Assembly (NCBI RefSeq): GCF_002002905.1
Contig: NZ_CP019509.1
Location: 1,178,001-1,242,000 of the forward strand
Source of the DNA: Aquaspirillum sp. LM1
GTDB taxonomy: Bacteria > Pseudomonadota > Gammaproteobacteria > Burkholderiales > Aquaspirillaceae
Reading direction: 5' to 3'
DNA length: 64,000 nt
In this document: positions 9,061 through 18,650 of the stretch, piece after piece
Layout: every line of letters starts with the position of its first letter
How positions within the stretch are numbered: position 1 is the stretch's first letter
Made by a program: the position numbers and the translations under genes
The notes under the pieces: generated by a model
Databases searched by the model: none
What the model was told of the DNA's origin: nothing
Seen by the model: only the letters and a program-made list of their open reading frames with translations

Positions 9061-10431
9061 ATGACCAACAGTACACTTGAACGATTTCAGATCATTGGCC
9101 TACACGGTTGTAGGTTTGTCGACGTCACGATTCGGGATAACACGCTTATCCTTGTCGGCGAAAATGGATCGGGGAAGACTACGTTTCTCCGCATCCTTTT
9201 TCACTTCCTATCTGGCCGATGGCTTCCTCTCGTTCAATTCCGTTTTGATTCGATTGTTGCCACCATAGGAGGTATCGAGTACAAGGTCTCCCATGAAGAA
9301 CTTGTCAAGGCATTCAAAGGCATTGATCGTCGCTTTCTAGCCGAAATTCCTCTCCCGCTTAGACGGCGCGTGATGGAACTCATAGAACGGGGCGAATTGG
9401 AAAAGGCGGGAATTGAACTCGAACGCATGGGTGGACGATATGGCGTCTCGCCCGATGTCTTTCTCAGGCAGCTAGAGTTCTTCGGGGAGACGCCAAGAGG
9501 ACCCAAGAAGGAACTTCAAGAAACTATCACAAAAATACGAGAAGCGATTCAAGCCCAGGTTCTCTATTTACCAACCTACCGCCGCATTGAGCGGGAATTG
9601 AGCAGTATTTTTGAAGATGTTGACCCTGACGATTTTCGCCGCAACCGAACCCGTCTTCGTCAGCAGGAATCCACCGAGTCGTACATCGAATTCGTCGAAT
9701 TTGGTATGAAGGACGTCCAGAACGCAGTCGATCGAACCTTAGAACGGTTAAAGGAGTTTGCGCGCGAGAATCTCAATAACCTGACCTTAAGGTATTTGGG
9801 TGATGTTGTTAATCGAGAATATCAGAACGTTGGAATGAATGAGATCGCTGACGTATCTGAGCAAACCGTCCGTGAAGTACTCGACAGAATCCACGAGAGC
9901 ATTCTTAACAAGAACCACAAAGATCATCTATTTGGCGTTATCAACTCGGCGCGCTCGGCAGATAACCCAACAGAGCATGAACGAATCATCTACCACTACT
10001 TCCTCAAACTTCTTAGGTTCCAACAGTCGCTCCAGGAAAAAGAGCGCCAGATGTCCGCATTTTGTGCTCTCTGCTCTGAATACATAGTTGACAAGACGTT
10101 TGTTTATGATAGCCAGACCTTCAGTTTCTCAATTGTGCCCGCTGAAAACCCCCAGTCTGAACGATCAATCACGTTGAGCGATCTTTCTTCTGGTGAAAAG
10201 CAAATCGTCTCGCTGTTTAGTCACCTCTACTTGTCTGGCCAGCAAAATTTCTTTGTTCTGATTGATGAGCCAGAGTTATCCCTATCCGTTCCATGGCAAC
10301 GACGCTTTCTCATTGACATCCACGAAGGATGCTTCACGAAGGGTTTGGTAGCAGTCACTCACTCGCCATTTATTTATGATAATAGTCTAAATAAATACGC
10401 GCACTCACTCGGCGAATTTGTGAATTTATAG
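9061..10431 (+). CDS. ariA: AAA ATPase, AriA-like component of a PARIS defence system
   Basis: The 456-residue ABC/SMC-type ATPase has Walker A GENGSGKT at 33-40, an ABC-like signature LSSGEKQIVSL (about 377-387), Walker B VLIDEPELSLS with D402/E403 and a switch histidine in AVTHSPF. The central part (about 90-340) is helical and charged. It lies 12 bp upstream of a DUF4435 gene, the arrangement of PARIS, where AriA senses a phage trigger such as an anti-restriction protein and holds AriB inactive until then. Composition is clearly AT-richer than the core genes, a sign of transfer. The PARIS label rests on domain pairing and sizes. Confidence 0.8.
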   Translation: MTNSTLERFQIIGLHGCRFVDVTIRDNTLILVGENGSGKTTFLRILFHFLSGRWLPLVQFRFDSIVATIGGIEYKVSHEELVKAFKGIDRRFLAEIPLPLRRRVMELIERGELEKAGIELERMGGRYGVSPDVFLRQLEFFGETPRGPKKELQETITKIREAIQAQVLYLPTYRRIERELSSIFEDVDPDDFRRNRTRLRQQESTESYIEFVEFGMKDVQNAVDRTLERLKEFARENLNNLTLRYLGDVVNREYQNVGMNEIADVSEQTVREVLDRIHESILNKNHKDHLFGVINSARSADNPTEHERIIYHYFLKLLRFQQSLQEKERQMSAFCALCSEYIVDKTFVYDSQTFSFSIVPAENPQSERSITLSDLSSGEKQIVSLFSHLYLSGQQNFFVLIDEPELSLSVPWQRRFLIDIHEGCFTKGLVAVTHSPFIYDNSLNKYAHSLGEFVNL

Positions 10432-10443
10432 GAAAATAATAAA

Positions 10444-11409
10444 ATGTCGATGCTTGATATTCATGCTAAAGCACTAAATTGTATTAGCGCTGCACATCAT
10501 GAGTTTCTTCTCCGTTATAAAGTCAATGCTAAGGTTGTCTACGGCATTGTCGAAGGAAAGGAAGACCCAATGTTTTATAGAGGATTAATCGAGAAAAATC
10601 TCCCAGATGGTTGGGAGGTTGAGTTGATTCCAGCAGGCTGCAAAGACAAAGTGCTCAAGGCTATTGAGGCATTCGATTGGACGCGGTTTTCTCCAAAACA
10701 GATTTGTTTTTTTGTTGATCGAGATTTGTCATGTTTCATAGAAGATACTCCTCTGACTGCCGAGAACCTTTACGTTACCGACAACTACTCGATAGAAAAC
10801 GATGCGGCCAATTTCGGGGTGTTCAAGCGCATACTGGAGGAAGTCCTGAGTATTTCTGGCCTAAAGCCTCATGAGTTTGATTTAATAGAAAATCGATTCG
10901 CAGCTGGTCTGGCTTTATTCTGCGAAGTAATGACTCCCATTATGGCCCAGATCCTTATTTGGCGTAGCGAGGGAAAACGGCCATGTTTGAATGACATTGA
11001 TATAAAAAACTTATTTACATTTCGAGACGGTGCCATTCAAATTAGAAATGGCTTTGAAACTACTCTTTCAAGATTGCAGAATGTAGCGAGCTGTGTAGGT
11101 CTCTCTGTCGCCACCAAGGCCGCCATAGCTGAGGCTGAAGCGCGTTTCCAAGAGAAGCAGGGTACGAAAAAATTCATCCGAGGAAAGTATCTTTTATGGT
11201 TTATGGTAGAAATGGCTCTGGAGATTCACCGGTCGATATCATCCGTCGTTGCACGATTCACATCTCCACCGAAAGTACGGGTTAGTCTGGGCATGAAAAA
11301 TGCTATGATAATTATATCTCCACGGGTTAGATGCCCGAGGTCGCTTAATGATTTCCTTGACCTGAACTATGGAAAATATGCAATAGAACATAATGGTAAG
11401 GCATGCTGA
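10444..11409 (+). CDS. ariB: DUF4435/TOPRIM protein, AriB-like PARIS effector
   Basis: The 321-residue product has a TOPRIM-like core: the glutamate in GIVEGKED (E37) and the DxD pair in FFVDRDLS (D92, D94), spaced as in DUF4435 proteins. In characterised PARIS systems this subunit is a nuclease released from AriA on triggering and attacks tRNA, causing abortive infection. Length is close to described AriB proteins. A helical C-terminal half (about 180-300) follows. It is probably co-transcribed with the ATPase and has the same low GC content. An alternative is a related ATPase/TOPRIM (OLD-like split) system. Confidence 0.78.
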   Translation: MSMLDIHAKALNCISAAHHEFLLRYKVNAKVVYGIVEGKEDPMFYRGLIEKNLPDGWEVELIPAGCKDKVLKAIEAFDWTRFSPKQICFFVDRDLSCFIEDTPLTAENLYVTDNYSIENDAANFGVFKRILEEVLSISGLKPHEFDLIENRFAAGLALFCEVMTPIMAQILIWRSEGKRPCLNDIDIKNLFTFRDGAIQIRNGFETTLSRLQNVASCVGLSVATKAAIAEAEARFQEKQGTKKFIRGKYLLWFMVEMALEIHRSISSVVARFTSPPKVRVSLGMKNAMIIISPRVRCPRSLNDFLDLNYGKYAIEHNGKAC

Positions 11410-11541
11410 ATGCTGAGTAATAATTCAACGTAAAATCCTCCGGCATCCACACCGAGAAAAAGACTATAGAATTTCTACAAATAGTATTAAGATGGCTAGA
11501 GCATGTTCTGAACTATCCCATAGCGGTAAAATCCAAGCCCC

Positions 11542-11871
11542 ATGGAGAACCGCAAACCTTACCCAATCCGATGTCAGCGACGAGAATGGGCGTTCGTCGC
11601 ACCGTACTTGACCCTGTTTCCCTTGGACGCAGGGCAGCGCAAACACTCACTGCGCGAGGTGTTCAACGCTGTGCGCTACGTGGTACGCCGTGGTTGTCCA
11701 TGGCGCATGCTGCCCAATGATCTGCCGCCATGGCCACTGGTTTACCAACACATGCAGTGTTGGCTGGCTGCGGGCTGCTTTGAAGATATGGTGCTCAACT
11801 TGCGGGTGCTGTTGCACCTGCCGGATGACCGCCCGTGTCTGAGGCACTGCACCAACGGATCTGTGAACTAA
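11542..11871 (+). pseudogene. IS5-family transposase remnant (N-terminal part)
   Basis: The first ~90 residues match the N-terminal domain of IS5-family transposases (REWAFVAPYL, LREVFNAVRYVVRRGCPWRMLP, PWPLVYQHMQCWLAAG). The frame then ends after about 109 codons with unrelated sequence, and the catalytic DDE domain is missing, so this is a dead fragment. No intact terminal repeats are visible around it. It sits exactly between the PARIS-like pair and the next ATPase pair, marking a recombination joint in the island. Confidence 0.85.
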
Positions 11872-11953
11872 GCCAGCAAGGCAAATTCGCAGCCAAGCCG
11901 CTTGCTGAGCGGTATGCTCAGCCGAAACCAGATTAAAATCCTGCGGATAATTT

Positions 11954-13003
11954 ATGTTAAGTAGATTGGAAATCAAGCAGTTTACGGTCTTCCGTGAACT
12001 CAACCTGAGCTGTTCGCCTGGCCTGAATGTGGTGGTGGGCGAAAACAGCAGCGGCAAATCGCATTTGCTCAAGCTGCTGTATGCCTTGATTGCCACCAGC
12101 GCCAGCGCGGGAAAATCCGCACACGCTCAGCCACCCACCAAGGCGTATTTGCAAAAAGCCTATGGTGAAAAATTGCTGGGGGTGTTTCGTCCAGAATCGC
12201 TGGGCCGCTTGGTCAGCCGCCGGCAAGGCCGCGAGCGCTGCGAGGTGGCGGTGTGCTTTGATCATCAGGTGCTGGATGTCGGCATCAGCTTTGCCACCAA
12301 TTCGAAAACCGATGTGCAGGTGGATACCCTTCCCAGCGCATGGGAGGCGCAAAGCCCCTTATATTTGCCCACCCGTGAGTTGCTGACGATTTATCCCAAT
12401 TTTGTCGCGATCTACGAGGGGCATTATCTGGAGTTTGAAGAAACCTGGCGCGATACCTGTATTCATTTGGGCGGCCTGTTGCAAAAAGGCCCACGCACAT
12501 TGCAAACCGCCAAGCTGATCGAACCGATTGAGCAAGCGCTGGGCGGCAAGGTGGTGCTGGAAAAAAATGGCCGGTTTTATTTGCGCGTTCCCGGCGGCGG
12601 CAATATGGAAATGCCGCTGGTGGCAGAAGGCCATCGCAAGCTGGCCATGCTGGCGCGGCTGATTGCCAATGGGGTGATCCAGGCCCAGGGCTATCTGTTT
12701 TGGGATGAACCCGAGGCGAATTTGAACCCGCGCCTGATTCGTCAGGTGGCGCAGGTGATTCATGGGCTGGTGCTGGCGGGGGTGCAGGTGTTTATTGCCA
12801 GCCATAGTTTTTTCTTGCTCAAGGAGCTGGAGCTGCTGTCGCGACGCCAGCCCGTGCCGCAAACGTTCATCGGCTTGTATTGGCAGGAGGGGGCCGCCGG
12901 GGTGAGCTGCGAACAGGCCGAGGTGTTGCCCGGCTTAAACCATATCGTGGCCCTGGATGAAGAGCTGGCCCAGTATGACCGCGAGTTGCAGGGGGGCGCA
13001 TGA
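11954..13003 (+). CDS. AAA ATPase of a two-gene putative defence module
   Basis: The 349-residue OLD/RecF-like ATPase has Walker A GENSSGKS (29-36), a beta-strand core, Walker B LFWDEPEANLNP (D251, E252) and a switch histidine in FIASHSFFLLKEL (about residue 281). The usual ABC signature region reads VAEGHRKLAMLARL, near but not identical to a canonical LSSG motif. There is no TOPRIM or nuclease domain of its own. The stop overlaps the next start by 4 bp. GC content is higher than that of the PARIS-like pair, so the two modules had separate origins. The 70-codon region around 110-180 is specific to this protein as far as I can tell. Confidence 0.8.
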   Translation: MLSRLEIKQFTVFRELNLSCSPGLNVVVGENSSGKSHLLKLLYALIATSASAGKSAHAQPPTKAYLQKAYGEKLLGVFRPESLGRLVSRRQGRERCEVAVCFDHQVLDVGISFATNSKTDVQVDTLPSAWEAQSPLYLPTRELLTIYPNFVAIYEGHYLEFEETWRDTCIHLGGLLQKGPRTLQTAKLIEPIEQALGGKVVLEKNGRFYLRVPGGGNMEMPLVAEGHRKLAMLARLIANGVIQAQGYLFWDEPEANLNPRLIRQVAQVIHGLVLAGVQVFIASHSFFLLKELELLSRRQPVPQTFIGLYWQEGAAGVSCEQAEVLPGLNHIVALDEELAQYDRELQGGA

Positions 13004-13617
13004 GCACGGTGATTCGGGAGGGCAAGCTGGCGCTGCATTTTGCTGAAGGCTGGCAGGCGGTGAAGTGGGACGAACAAGCTTGGTATCGTGATGGCAATGC
13101 CCTGGGCAGCCGCATCAAGGGCATGGATGTGGTGGCTCTGGGGCCTGATGGGCAGCATTGGTGGATCGAGCTGAAAGATTGTCTGGGCTATGAAACAGAG
13201 AATTTACCCCGGCTGACAGCGGCAGACCCGGTTCAAGTCCAGACGGCCAATACTTGGCTAAAAGATAATCAGCTGGATCAGCTGGTTTGCGCCAAACGCA
13301 AAAAGCTTTTTATTGGCGATGAGTTGCTGGAAAAACTGGTCGGCACCGTAGCTGGCCTGGCCGCTGCGGCGCGCCAGGCCAGTCAGGATGCGCGAGCCCA
13401 GGAGGTGGCGGCCTTTGCCACGGCACCCACGCCTGGCTGCCCGTGGTCTATTGCCTTGCTGTTGGGTGGAGAAAGCCGGGAATTCAAGCGAATGGCGGGG
13501 CGACTCAAAAGCAAGCTGGATCAGCGTTTGCACGCTTTTGGCGTATTTTGTTATGTGGTGAATGAAACCGTAGCTGCACCACAGCAGCCTTGGACGGTGG
13601 AGAGAATGGCATCGTGA
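13000..13617 (+). CDS. Small PD-(D/E)XK nuclease-like partner of the ATPase
   Basis: The 205-residue product starts within the ATPase stop (ATGA overlap). An N-terminal pattern, GMDVVAL (D43), about a dozen residues, then WWIELKDC (E57-L58-K59), fits the D...ExK core of restriction-like nucleases, followed by a helical region. The middle (about 110-130) is Ala-rich, with a C-terminal LLLGGESREFKRMAGRLKSKLDQ helix. No named family is recognised. Tight coupling to an ATPase in a defence island suggests an ATP-gated nuclease effector. The nuclease call rests on motif inspection only. Confidence 0.65.
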   Translation: MSTVIREGKLALHFAEGWQAVKWDEQAWYRDGNALGSRIKGMDVVALGPDGQHWWIELKDCLGYETENLPRLTAADPVQVQTANTWLKDNQLDQLVCAKRKKLFIGDELLEKLVGTVAGLAAAARQASQDARAQEVAAFATAPTPGCPWSIALLLGGESREFKRMAGRLKSKLDQRLHAFGVFCYVVNETVAAPQQPWTVERMAS

Positions 13618-13630
13618 ATCTGGACCTTAA

Positions 13631-13740
13631 GGGAGGCGCTAATTGATTCAGAAAAACCGTGTTCGCCAAAAGCAAAACCCAGCAAAATCAACCCCCTGGA
13701 TTCCCGTCTGCGCGGGCATGCCAGTTTTGTCAGCGTTTCC
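13631..13740 (+). mobile_element. Family-1 MITE
   Basis: It begins GGGAGGCGCTAATTGATTCAG and ends CAGCGTTTCC. The flanks are TTAA (13627-13630) and CTAA (13741-13744), both of the YTAR type. The palindrome is slightly degenerate. It separates the defence island from the lysR gene. Confidence 0.82.
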
Positions 13741-13769
13741 CTAATTTCACCCCCACCCCCAGGACCCCC

Positions 13770-14663
13770 ATGCGCTTCGACTTTGTAGACCTGCGCCTGC
13801 TGGTGCATGTGGCCGAGGCCGGCAATCTCACTGCCGGCGCGGCGCGTTTGCCGATTGCCCTGTCGGCGGCCAGTCAGCGCATGCGCAAGCTGGAAACCCT
13901 GTTTGGCGTGGCGCTGTTCGAGCGTGAGCGCGATGGCGTGCGGCTGACGGCGGATGGTGCGCGCTGTGTTGAGCACGCACGGGTGCTGCTGCGCGCTGCC
14001 GACCGCATGCAGCGCGAGCTGACTCACCCGGCGCAGCAGGGGCGTCAGGTGTTGCGTCTGGCAGCCACCACGGTGACCACGGCGGAGTTTCTGCCGGATG
14101 TGCTGGGGCGTTTTCTGGCGCAGCACCCTGATGTAGATGTGGAAATCGACGAGCGGCAAAGCGCGGCCACCATTCAGGCTATCCGCGATGGTGAGCACGA
14201 TCTGGGCATTATCGACGGCAATACCGGGGCTGAGCGGCTGGCGCTGTTGCCTTTCAGCCGCGACAAGCTGGTGTTGGTGGCGCATGCCGATCACCCGCTG
14301 GCGGCCTTGCACCAGGTATCGTTTGCCACCGCGCTGGATCACCCGTTTGTGGCCTTGCGTCCGGACAGCGGCATGCAGCAGTTTATCGAGCGGGCGGCCT
14401 TGCTGCATGGTGGCAAGCTACAGGTGCGCTTACGCGTGCCCAGTTTTGAAGCCTTATACCGGCTGGTGGCCGCTGGCGCGGGTTTGGGCGTGCTGCCCGA
14501 AGCGGCGGCGCTGCGCTATCGCGGTGCCGGCCAGCCGGTGACGATTGTGGAATTCAGCGACCGCTGGGCCGAGCGTGAGCTCAAGCTGTGCGCGCGGGAT
14601 TTTGTCAGCCTGTCGCCGTTGCAGCAGCGCTTTGTCGGGTTTTTGGCGCGCGGGGACGAATAA
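13770..14663 (+). CDS. LysR-family transcriptional regulator
   Basis: The 297-residue product has an N-terminal winged helix-turn-helix (about 1-60, FVDLRLLVHVAEAGNLTAGA...) and a periplasmic-binding-protein-like effector domain (about 90-290). The start at 13770 is chosen from the family N-terminus, because the upstream frame runs into the MITE. It precedes leuC on the same strand, 217 bp away and separated by a hairpin. This proximity gives no proof that it controls the leu genes, and its ligand is unknown. Confidence 0.88.
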   Translation: MRFDFVDLRLLVHVAEAGNLTAGAARLPIALSAASQRMRKLETLFGVALFERERDGVRLTADGARCVEHARVLLRAADRMQRELTHPAQQGRQVLRLAATTVTTAEFLPDVLGRFLAQHPDVDVEIDERQSAATIQAIRDGEHDLGIIDGNTGAERLALLPFSRDKLVLVAHADHPLAALHQVSFATALDHPFVALRPDSGMQQFIERAALLHGGKLQVRLRVPSFEALYRLVAAGAGLGVLPEAAALRYRGAGQPVTIVEFSDRWAERELKLCARDFVSLSPLQQRFVGFLARGDE

Positions 14664-14773
14664 GTGCCGTTAAGCCGGCGTGCCAGGCCGGTGGGAGGCC
14701 AGCCAAAACACGGGGGTCTGACGTGGCTGCGGCGTGGCTCCTGATGGGATGATGCCAGCGGTCTAGCGTGTTT

Positions 14774-14798
14774 CAGCCATCGCTATCTGCGATGGCTG
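14774..14798 (+). terminator. Hairpin after the lysR gene
   Basis: A perfect 9-bp stem (CAGCCATCG / CGATGGCTG) with a 7-base loop lies between lysR and leuC. Only a weak T-rich stretch (GTCGTTTAATTT) follows, so it is a possible terminator or leader hairpin of leuC. Confidence 0.45.
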
Positions 14799-14880
14799 CG
14801 TCGTTTAATTTCAGTTCCGTTCAGGTCGGGGCGGCGGCATAATCGGGGCTGGATTGTCCCTGCACAAGCGAACCGAGACC

Positions 14881-16287
14881 ATGACCGCACAAACGCTTTA
14901 CGACAAACTCTGGCAAAGCCATGTGGTGCACGAAGAAGCCGACGGCACCGTGCTGCTCTATATTGACCGCCATCTGATTCACGAAGTGACCAGCCCGCAA
15001 GCCTTTGAAGGGCTGAAGCTGGCCGGGCGTGCGCCGTGGCGGGTGAGCTCGATTGTGGCCACTGCCGACCACAACACCCCCACCGACCACTGGGACCAGG
15101 GCATTCAAGACCCGATTTCCCGCCAGCAGGTGGAAACCCTGGACGCCAATATCCGCGAAGTGGGCGCGCGCGCTTACTTCCCGTTCAAGGACCGTGGCCA
15201 GGGCGTGATTCACGTCATGGGCCCGGAACAAGGCGCCACCCTGCCGGGCATGACCGTGGTGTGCGGCGACAGCCACACCTCCACCCATGGCGCGCTGGGC
15301 TGTCTGGCGCACGGCATTGGCACCTCGGAAGTCGAGCATGTGCTGGCCACGCAAACCCTGGTGGCAAAAAAATCCAAATCCATGCGGATCGCGGTGGAAG
15401 GCGAGCTGGGCGCGGGCGTGTCGGCCAAGGATGTGGCGCTGGCCATCATCGGCAAGATCGGCACTGCCGGTGGCACCGGCTACGCCATCGAATTTGCCGG
15501 CAGCGCCATTCGCGGCCTGACCATCGAAGGCCGCATGACCCTGTGCAATATGGCCATCGAAGCCGGTGCCCGCGCCGGCATGGTGGCGGTGGATCAGGCC
15601 ACCATCGACTACGTCAAGGGTCGCCCGCTGGCCCCCACCGGCGCGATGTGGGATCAGGCCGTGGCTTACTGGAACACCCTGCACTCCGACGAAGGCGCGC
15701 AGTTTGACGCCGTGGTCGAGCTCAAGGCCGAAGACATCCTGCCGCAAGTCACCTGGGGCACCTCGCCGGAAATGGTGGTGACCGTGGCCGACCGCGTGCC
15801 CGATCCGGCGCAAGAAGCCGATCCGGTGAAAAAATCCGGCATCGAGCGCGCGCTGGCCTATATGGGCCTGACCGCCAACACCCCGGTGAATGAAATCCCG
15901 GTGGATGTGGTGTTTATTGGCTCGTGCACCAACTCGCGCATCGAAGACCTGCGCGCTGCCGCCAGCGTGATCCGTGGCCGCCAAAAAGCCGCCAACGTCA
16001 AGCGCGTGCTGGTGGTGCCGGGCTCGGGCCTGGTGAAGGCCGAAGCCGAGGCCGAAGGGCTGGACCGCCTGTTTGTCGAAGCCGGCTTTGAATGGCGCGA
16101 ACCGGGCTGTTCCATGTGCCTGGCGATGAACGCCGACCGGCTGGAGCCGGGCGAGCGGTGCGCGTCCACCTCCAACCGCAACTTTGAAGGCCGTCAGGGC
16201 CAGGGCGGGCGTACCCACCTGGTTAGCCCGGCCATGGCCGCCGCCGCCGCGCTGGCGGGCCACTTTGTTGACGTTCGCAGCTTCTAA
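14881..16287 (+). CDS. leuC: 3-isopropylmalate dehydratase large subunit
   Basis: This 468-residue aconitase-family subunit isomerises 2-isopropylmalate to 3-isopropylmalate in leucine synthesis, as a heterodimer with LeuD. The three cluster-ligating cysteines are visible: C349 in GSCTNSR and C410/C413 in CSMC, for a [4Fe-4S] centre. Motifs [12 protein letters not shown] and [11 protein letters not shown] are classic. The start ATG at 14881 gives the typical [12 protein letters not shown]-terminus and length. leuD follows 13 bp downstream, so the two are co-transcribed. Confidence 0.98.
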   Translation: MTAQTLYDKLWQSHVVHEEADGTVLLYIDRHLIHEVTSPQAFEGLKLAGRAPWRVSSIVATADHNTPTDHWDQGIQDPISRQQVETLDANIREVGARAYFPFKDRGQGVIHVMGPEQGATLPGMTVVCGDSHTSTHGALGCLAHGIGTSEVEHVLATQTLVAKKSKSMRIAVEGELGAGVSAKDVALAIIGKIGTAGGTGYAIEFAGSAIRGLTIEGRMTLCNMAIEAGARAGMVAVDQATIDYVKGRPLAPTGAMWDQAVAYWNTLHSDEGAQFDAVVELKAEDILPQVTWGTSPEMVVTVADRVPDPAQEADPVKKSGIERALAYMGLTANTPVNEIPVDVVFIGSCTNSRIEDLRAAASVIRGRQKAANVKRVLVVPGSGLVKAEAEAEGLDRLFVEAGFEWREPGCSMCLAMNADRLEPGERCASTSNRNFEGRQGQGGRTHLVSPAMAAAAALAGHFVDVRSF

Positions 16288-16300
16288 CCGAGAATCGCAC

Positions 16301-16939
16301 ATGAAAGCCTTTACGACACTCCATGGTCTGGTCTGCCCGCTGGACCGCGCCAATGTGGACACCGACGCGATCATCCCCAAGCAGTTCCTCAAGTCGATCA
16401 AGCGTTCCGGCTTTGGCCCCAACCTGTTTGACGAATGGCGCTACCTGGACCACGGCGAACCGGGCATGGACAACAGCGTGCGCCCGGTGAACCCGGACTT
16501 TGTGCTGAACTTCCCGCGCTATGAGGGCGCGCAAGTGCTGCTGGCACGCGAAAACTTTGGCTGCGGCAGCTCGCGCGAACATGCGCCGTGGGCGCTGGAA
16601 GACCAAGGCTTCCGCGTGGTCATCGCCCCGTCGTTTGCCGATATTTTCTTTAGCAACTGCTACAAGAACGGCCTGCTGCCGATTGTGCAGCCCGCCGAGG
16701 TGGTGGATCAGCTGTTCAATGAATGCCTGGCCAGCGAAGGCTACCGCCTGACCGTGGACCTGGCCGCCCAGACGGTCATCACCCCGTCGGGGCAGTCGTT
16801 TGCCTTTGAGATTACTGCGCATCGCAAACACTGCATGCTCAACGGCCTGGACGAAATCGGCCTGACCCTGGCGCACGCCGATAAAATCCGTACGTTTGAA
16901 GACAGCCGCAAGCAGAACCTGCCGTGGCTGTATGTGTAA
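16301..16939 (+). CDS. leuD: 3-isopropylmalate dehydratase small subunit
   Basis: This 212-residue swivelling-domain partner of LeuC has the signature [15 protein letters not shown] (substrate recognition loop) and [18 protein letters not shown]. The length is that of beta/gammaproteobacterial LeuD. It lies directly behind leuC. A 440-bp gap filled with palindromic repeats separates it from leuB, which probably has its own promoter or is read through. Confidence 0.98.
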   Translation: MKAFTTLHGLVCPLDRANVDTDAIIPKQFLKSIKRSGFGPNLFDEWRYLDHGEPGMDNSVRPVNPDFVLNFPRYEGAQVLLARENFGCGSSREHAPWALEDQGFRVVIAPSFADIFFSNCYKNGLLPIVQPAEVVDQLFNECLASEGYRLTVDLAAQTVITPSGQSFAFEITAHRKHCMLNGLDEIGLTLAHADKIRTFEDSRKQNLPWLYV

Positions 16940-17383
16940 ATTGAAGTGACTGCTCGCTGTGGTAGCGCCTGGATTCCCGCCTGCGCGGGAATGACGGGGG
17001 TGGGCAGTGAGGCGGTAGTGCGAGAGGCGTTGGCCGGCTCGTCGTAGCGTCGCCTGGATTCCCGCCTGCGCGGGAATGACGATGGTGGGCGGTGAGGCTG
17101 TAATAGGTGGGGGCAAGGCGTGGTTGACCGACAACGCTTACAAGCTCCTGCCCGTTGCACCTCACCCCGTCATCCCCGCGAAGGCGGGGATCCAGGAGGG
17201 TGATTCGTCCGTCACTGTTGGCGTGTCAACCGTGGTGTGACGGCACAGCACATGCTAGCGGTACCACATCCGCTACTGTTGGCGTGCTGAACACATTCGC
17301 CGTGGTTGGCATGCTGGCCAATCGTGGCATACTGCGCCATCGGCGCACTGAATTCAGAACATTGTTTGACAAGGAAAACTCAA
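16940..17383. repeat. leuD-leuB intergenic region with three dRS3-like palindromes
   Basis: Palindromes of the form ATTCCCGCCTGCGCGGGAAT occur at about 16974 and 17058 in one orientation, and a diverged one (ATCCCCGCGAAGGCGGGGAT) at about 17171 in the other. Each is flanked by TGGATTCC.../...GACG as elsewhere in the window. No coding region is credible here. From 17200 to 17370 a short direct repetition (CCGTCACTGTTGGCGTG / CCGCTACTGTTGGCGTG) precedes leuB. Confidence 0.75.
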
Positions 17384-18451
17384 GTGAAAATTGCTGTTCT
17401 GCCGGGTGACGGCATTGGTCCGGAAATTATTGCCCAAGCGCTGCGCGTGCTCGACGTGCTCAAGGCGGAAGGTCTGCCGATTGAAACCGAAACCGGCCTG
17501 ATTGGCGGTTGCGCAGTGGATGCCACCGGTGTGCCGCTGCCGGATGCCACGCTGAAGCTGGCACTGGACGCCGATGCCGTGCTGCTGGGCGCGGTGGGTG
17601 GCCCCAAGTACGATGTGCTGCCGCGTGAACAGCGCCCGGAGCGCGGTCTGCTGAAAATCCGCAAAGAGATGAATGTGTTCGCCAACCTGCGCCCGGCGAT
17701 TCTCTATCCCGAGCTGGCCAACGCCTCGTCGCTGAAGCCGGAAGTCGTGGCCGGTCTGGACATCATGATCATCCGCGAACTGGTGGGCGATATCTACTTT
17801 GGCGAGCCGCGCGGCATTGAAGTGCGCAATGGCGAAAAAGTCGGCTTCAACACCATGATTTACAGCGAAAGCGAAATCCGCCGCATCGCTCACGTGGCGT
17901 TCAAGACCGCGCAAAAGCGCAGCAAAAAGCTGTGTTCGGTAGACAAGATGAACGTGCTGGAATCCACCCAGCTGTGGCGCGACGTGGTCACCGAAGTGGC
18001 CGCCGAGTACCCGGACGTTGAGCTGTCGCACATGCTGGTGGACAACGCTGCCATGCAACTGGTAAAAAACCCGAAACAATTCGATGTGATGGTCACTGGC
18101 AACATCTTTGGCGACATCCTGTCTGACGAAGCCTCGATGCTCACCGGCTCGATCGGCATGCTGCCGTCCGCCTCGCTGGACGCCAATGGCAAGGGCCTGT
18201 ACGAACCGATTCATGGTTCCGCCCCGGACATCGCCGGCAAGGGCCTGGCTAATCCGCTGGCCACCATCCTGTCGGTGGCGATGATGCTGCGCTACACCTT
18301 TAACCAGGACGCCACTGCCGACCGTATCGAAGCGGCGGTGAAGTCGGTGCTGGCGCAGGGCCTGCGCACTGCCGACATTTACGAAGACGGTGCCACCCGC
18401 GTGGGCACCGTGGAAATGGGCGATGCGGTGATCAAGGCGCTCACCGCCTGA
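17384..18451 (+). CDS. leuB: 3-isopropylmalate dehydrogenase
   Basis: This 355-residue enzyme oxidatively decarboxylates 3-isopropylmalate with NAD+ in leucine synthesis. Family motifs are [10 protein letters not shown] at the N-terminus, the substrate loop [22 protein letters not shown] and the metal/NAD region [25 protein letters not shown] cut to its core. The start is GTG at 17384 with AAGGA at 17371-17375. A MITE lies between it and asd. Confidence 0.98.
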   Translation: MKIAVLPGDGIGPEIIAQALRVLDVLKAEGLPIETETGLIGGCAVDATGVPLPDATLKLALDADAVLLGAVGGPKYDVLPREQRPERGLLKIRKEMNVFANLRPAILYPELANASSLKPEVVAGLDIMIIRELVGDIYFGEPRGIEVRNGEKVGFNTMIYSESEIRRIAHVAFKTAQKRSKKLCSVDKMNVLESTQLWRDVVTEVAAEYPDVELSHMLVDNAAMQLVKNPKQFDVMVTGNIFGDILSDEASMLTGSIGMLPSASLDANGKGLYEPIHGSAPDIAGKGLANPLATILSVAMMLRYTFNQDATADRIEAAVKSVLAQGLRTADIYEDGATRVGTVEMGDAVIKALTA

Positions 18452-18465
18452 TTGCATCAGCACAA

Positions 18466-18575
18466 AGACACGCTGATTTATTCAGAAAAATCGGTTTTGC
18501 CAAAAGCAAAATCCAGCAAAATCAACATCCTGGATTCCCGCCTTCGCGGGAATGACGATTTTTTCAGCGTGTCCC
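18466..18575 (+). mobile_element. Family-1 MITE
   Basis: It starts GACACGCTGATTTATTCAG, ends TCAGCGTGTCCC, and contains the dRS3-like palindrome followed by a TTTTTT run. Read with leuB it offers a terminator-like hairpin between leuB and asd. The outermost inverted bases (GACACGCTGA/TCAGCGTGTC) match perfectly in this copy. Confidence 0.88.
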
Positions 18576-18650
18576 AAGGCAACACCCCCCACTCGCCGCC
18601 CGCTGGGCGGCGAAACAGACTTCACAACTCAAAAAAGTAAGGAAAACATC

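Noticed and set aside
11542-11871. The IS5-family fragment as source of the 109-bp MITE
   Set aside because: The expected MITE-like ends (GGATACGCTGA) are not found around the fragment, so no link can be shown.
13225-13245. A tRNA T-loop-like GGTTCAAGTCC
   Set aside because: It lies inside the nuclease-like gene and no cloverleaf can be formed around it.
14664-14880. A leucine attenuator in front of leuC
   Set aside because: No Leu-rich short frame with ribosome-binding site was found; only an isolated hairpin is present.
14821-16422. Long antisense frame across leuC (and similar ones across leuB, asd, argG, ilvB, speA, tsaD)
   Set aside because: High-GC codon bias leaves antisense frames open; the sense genes have full family motifs.
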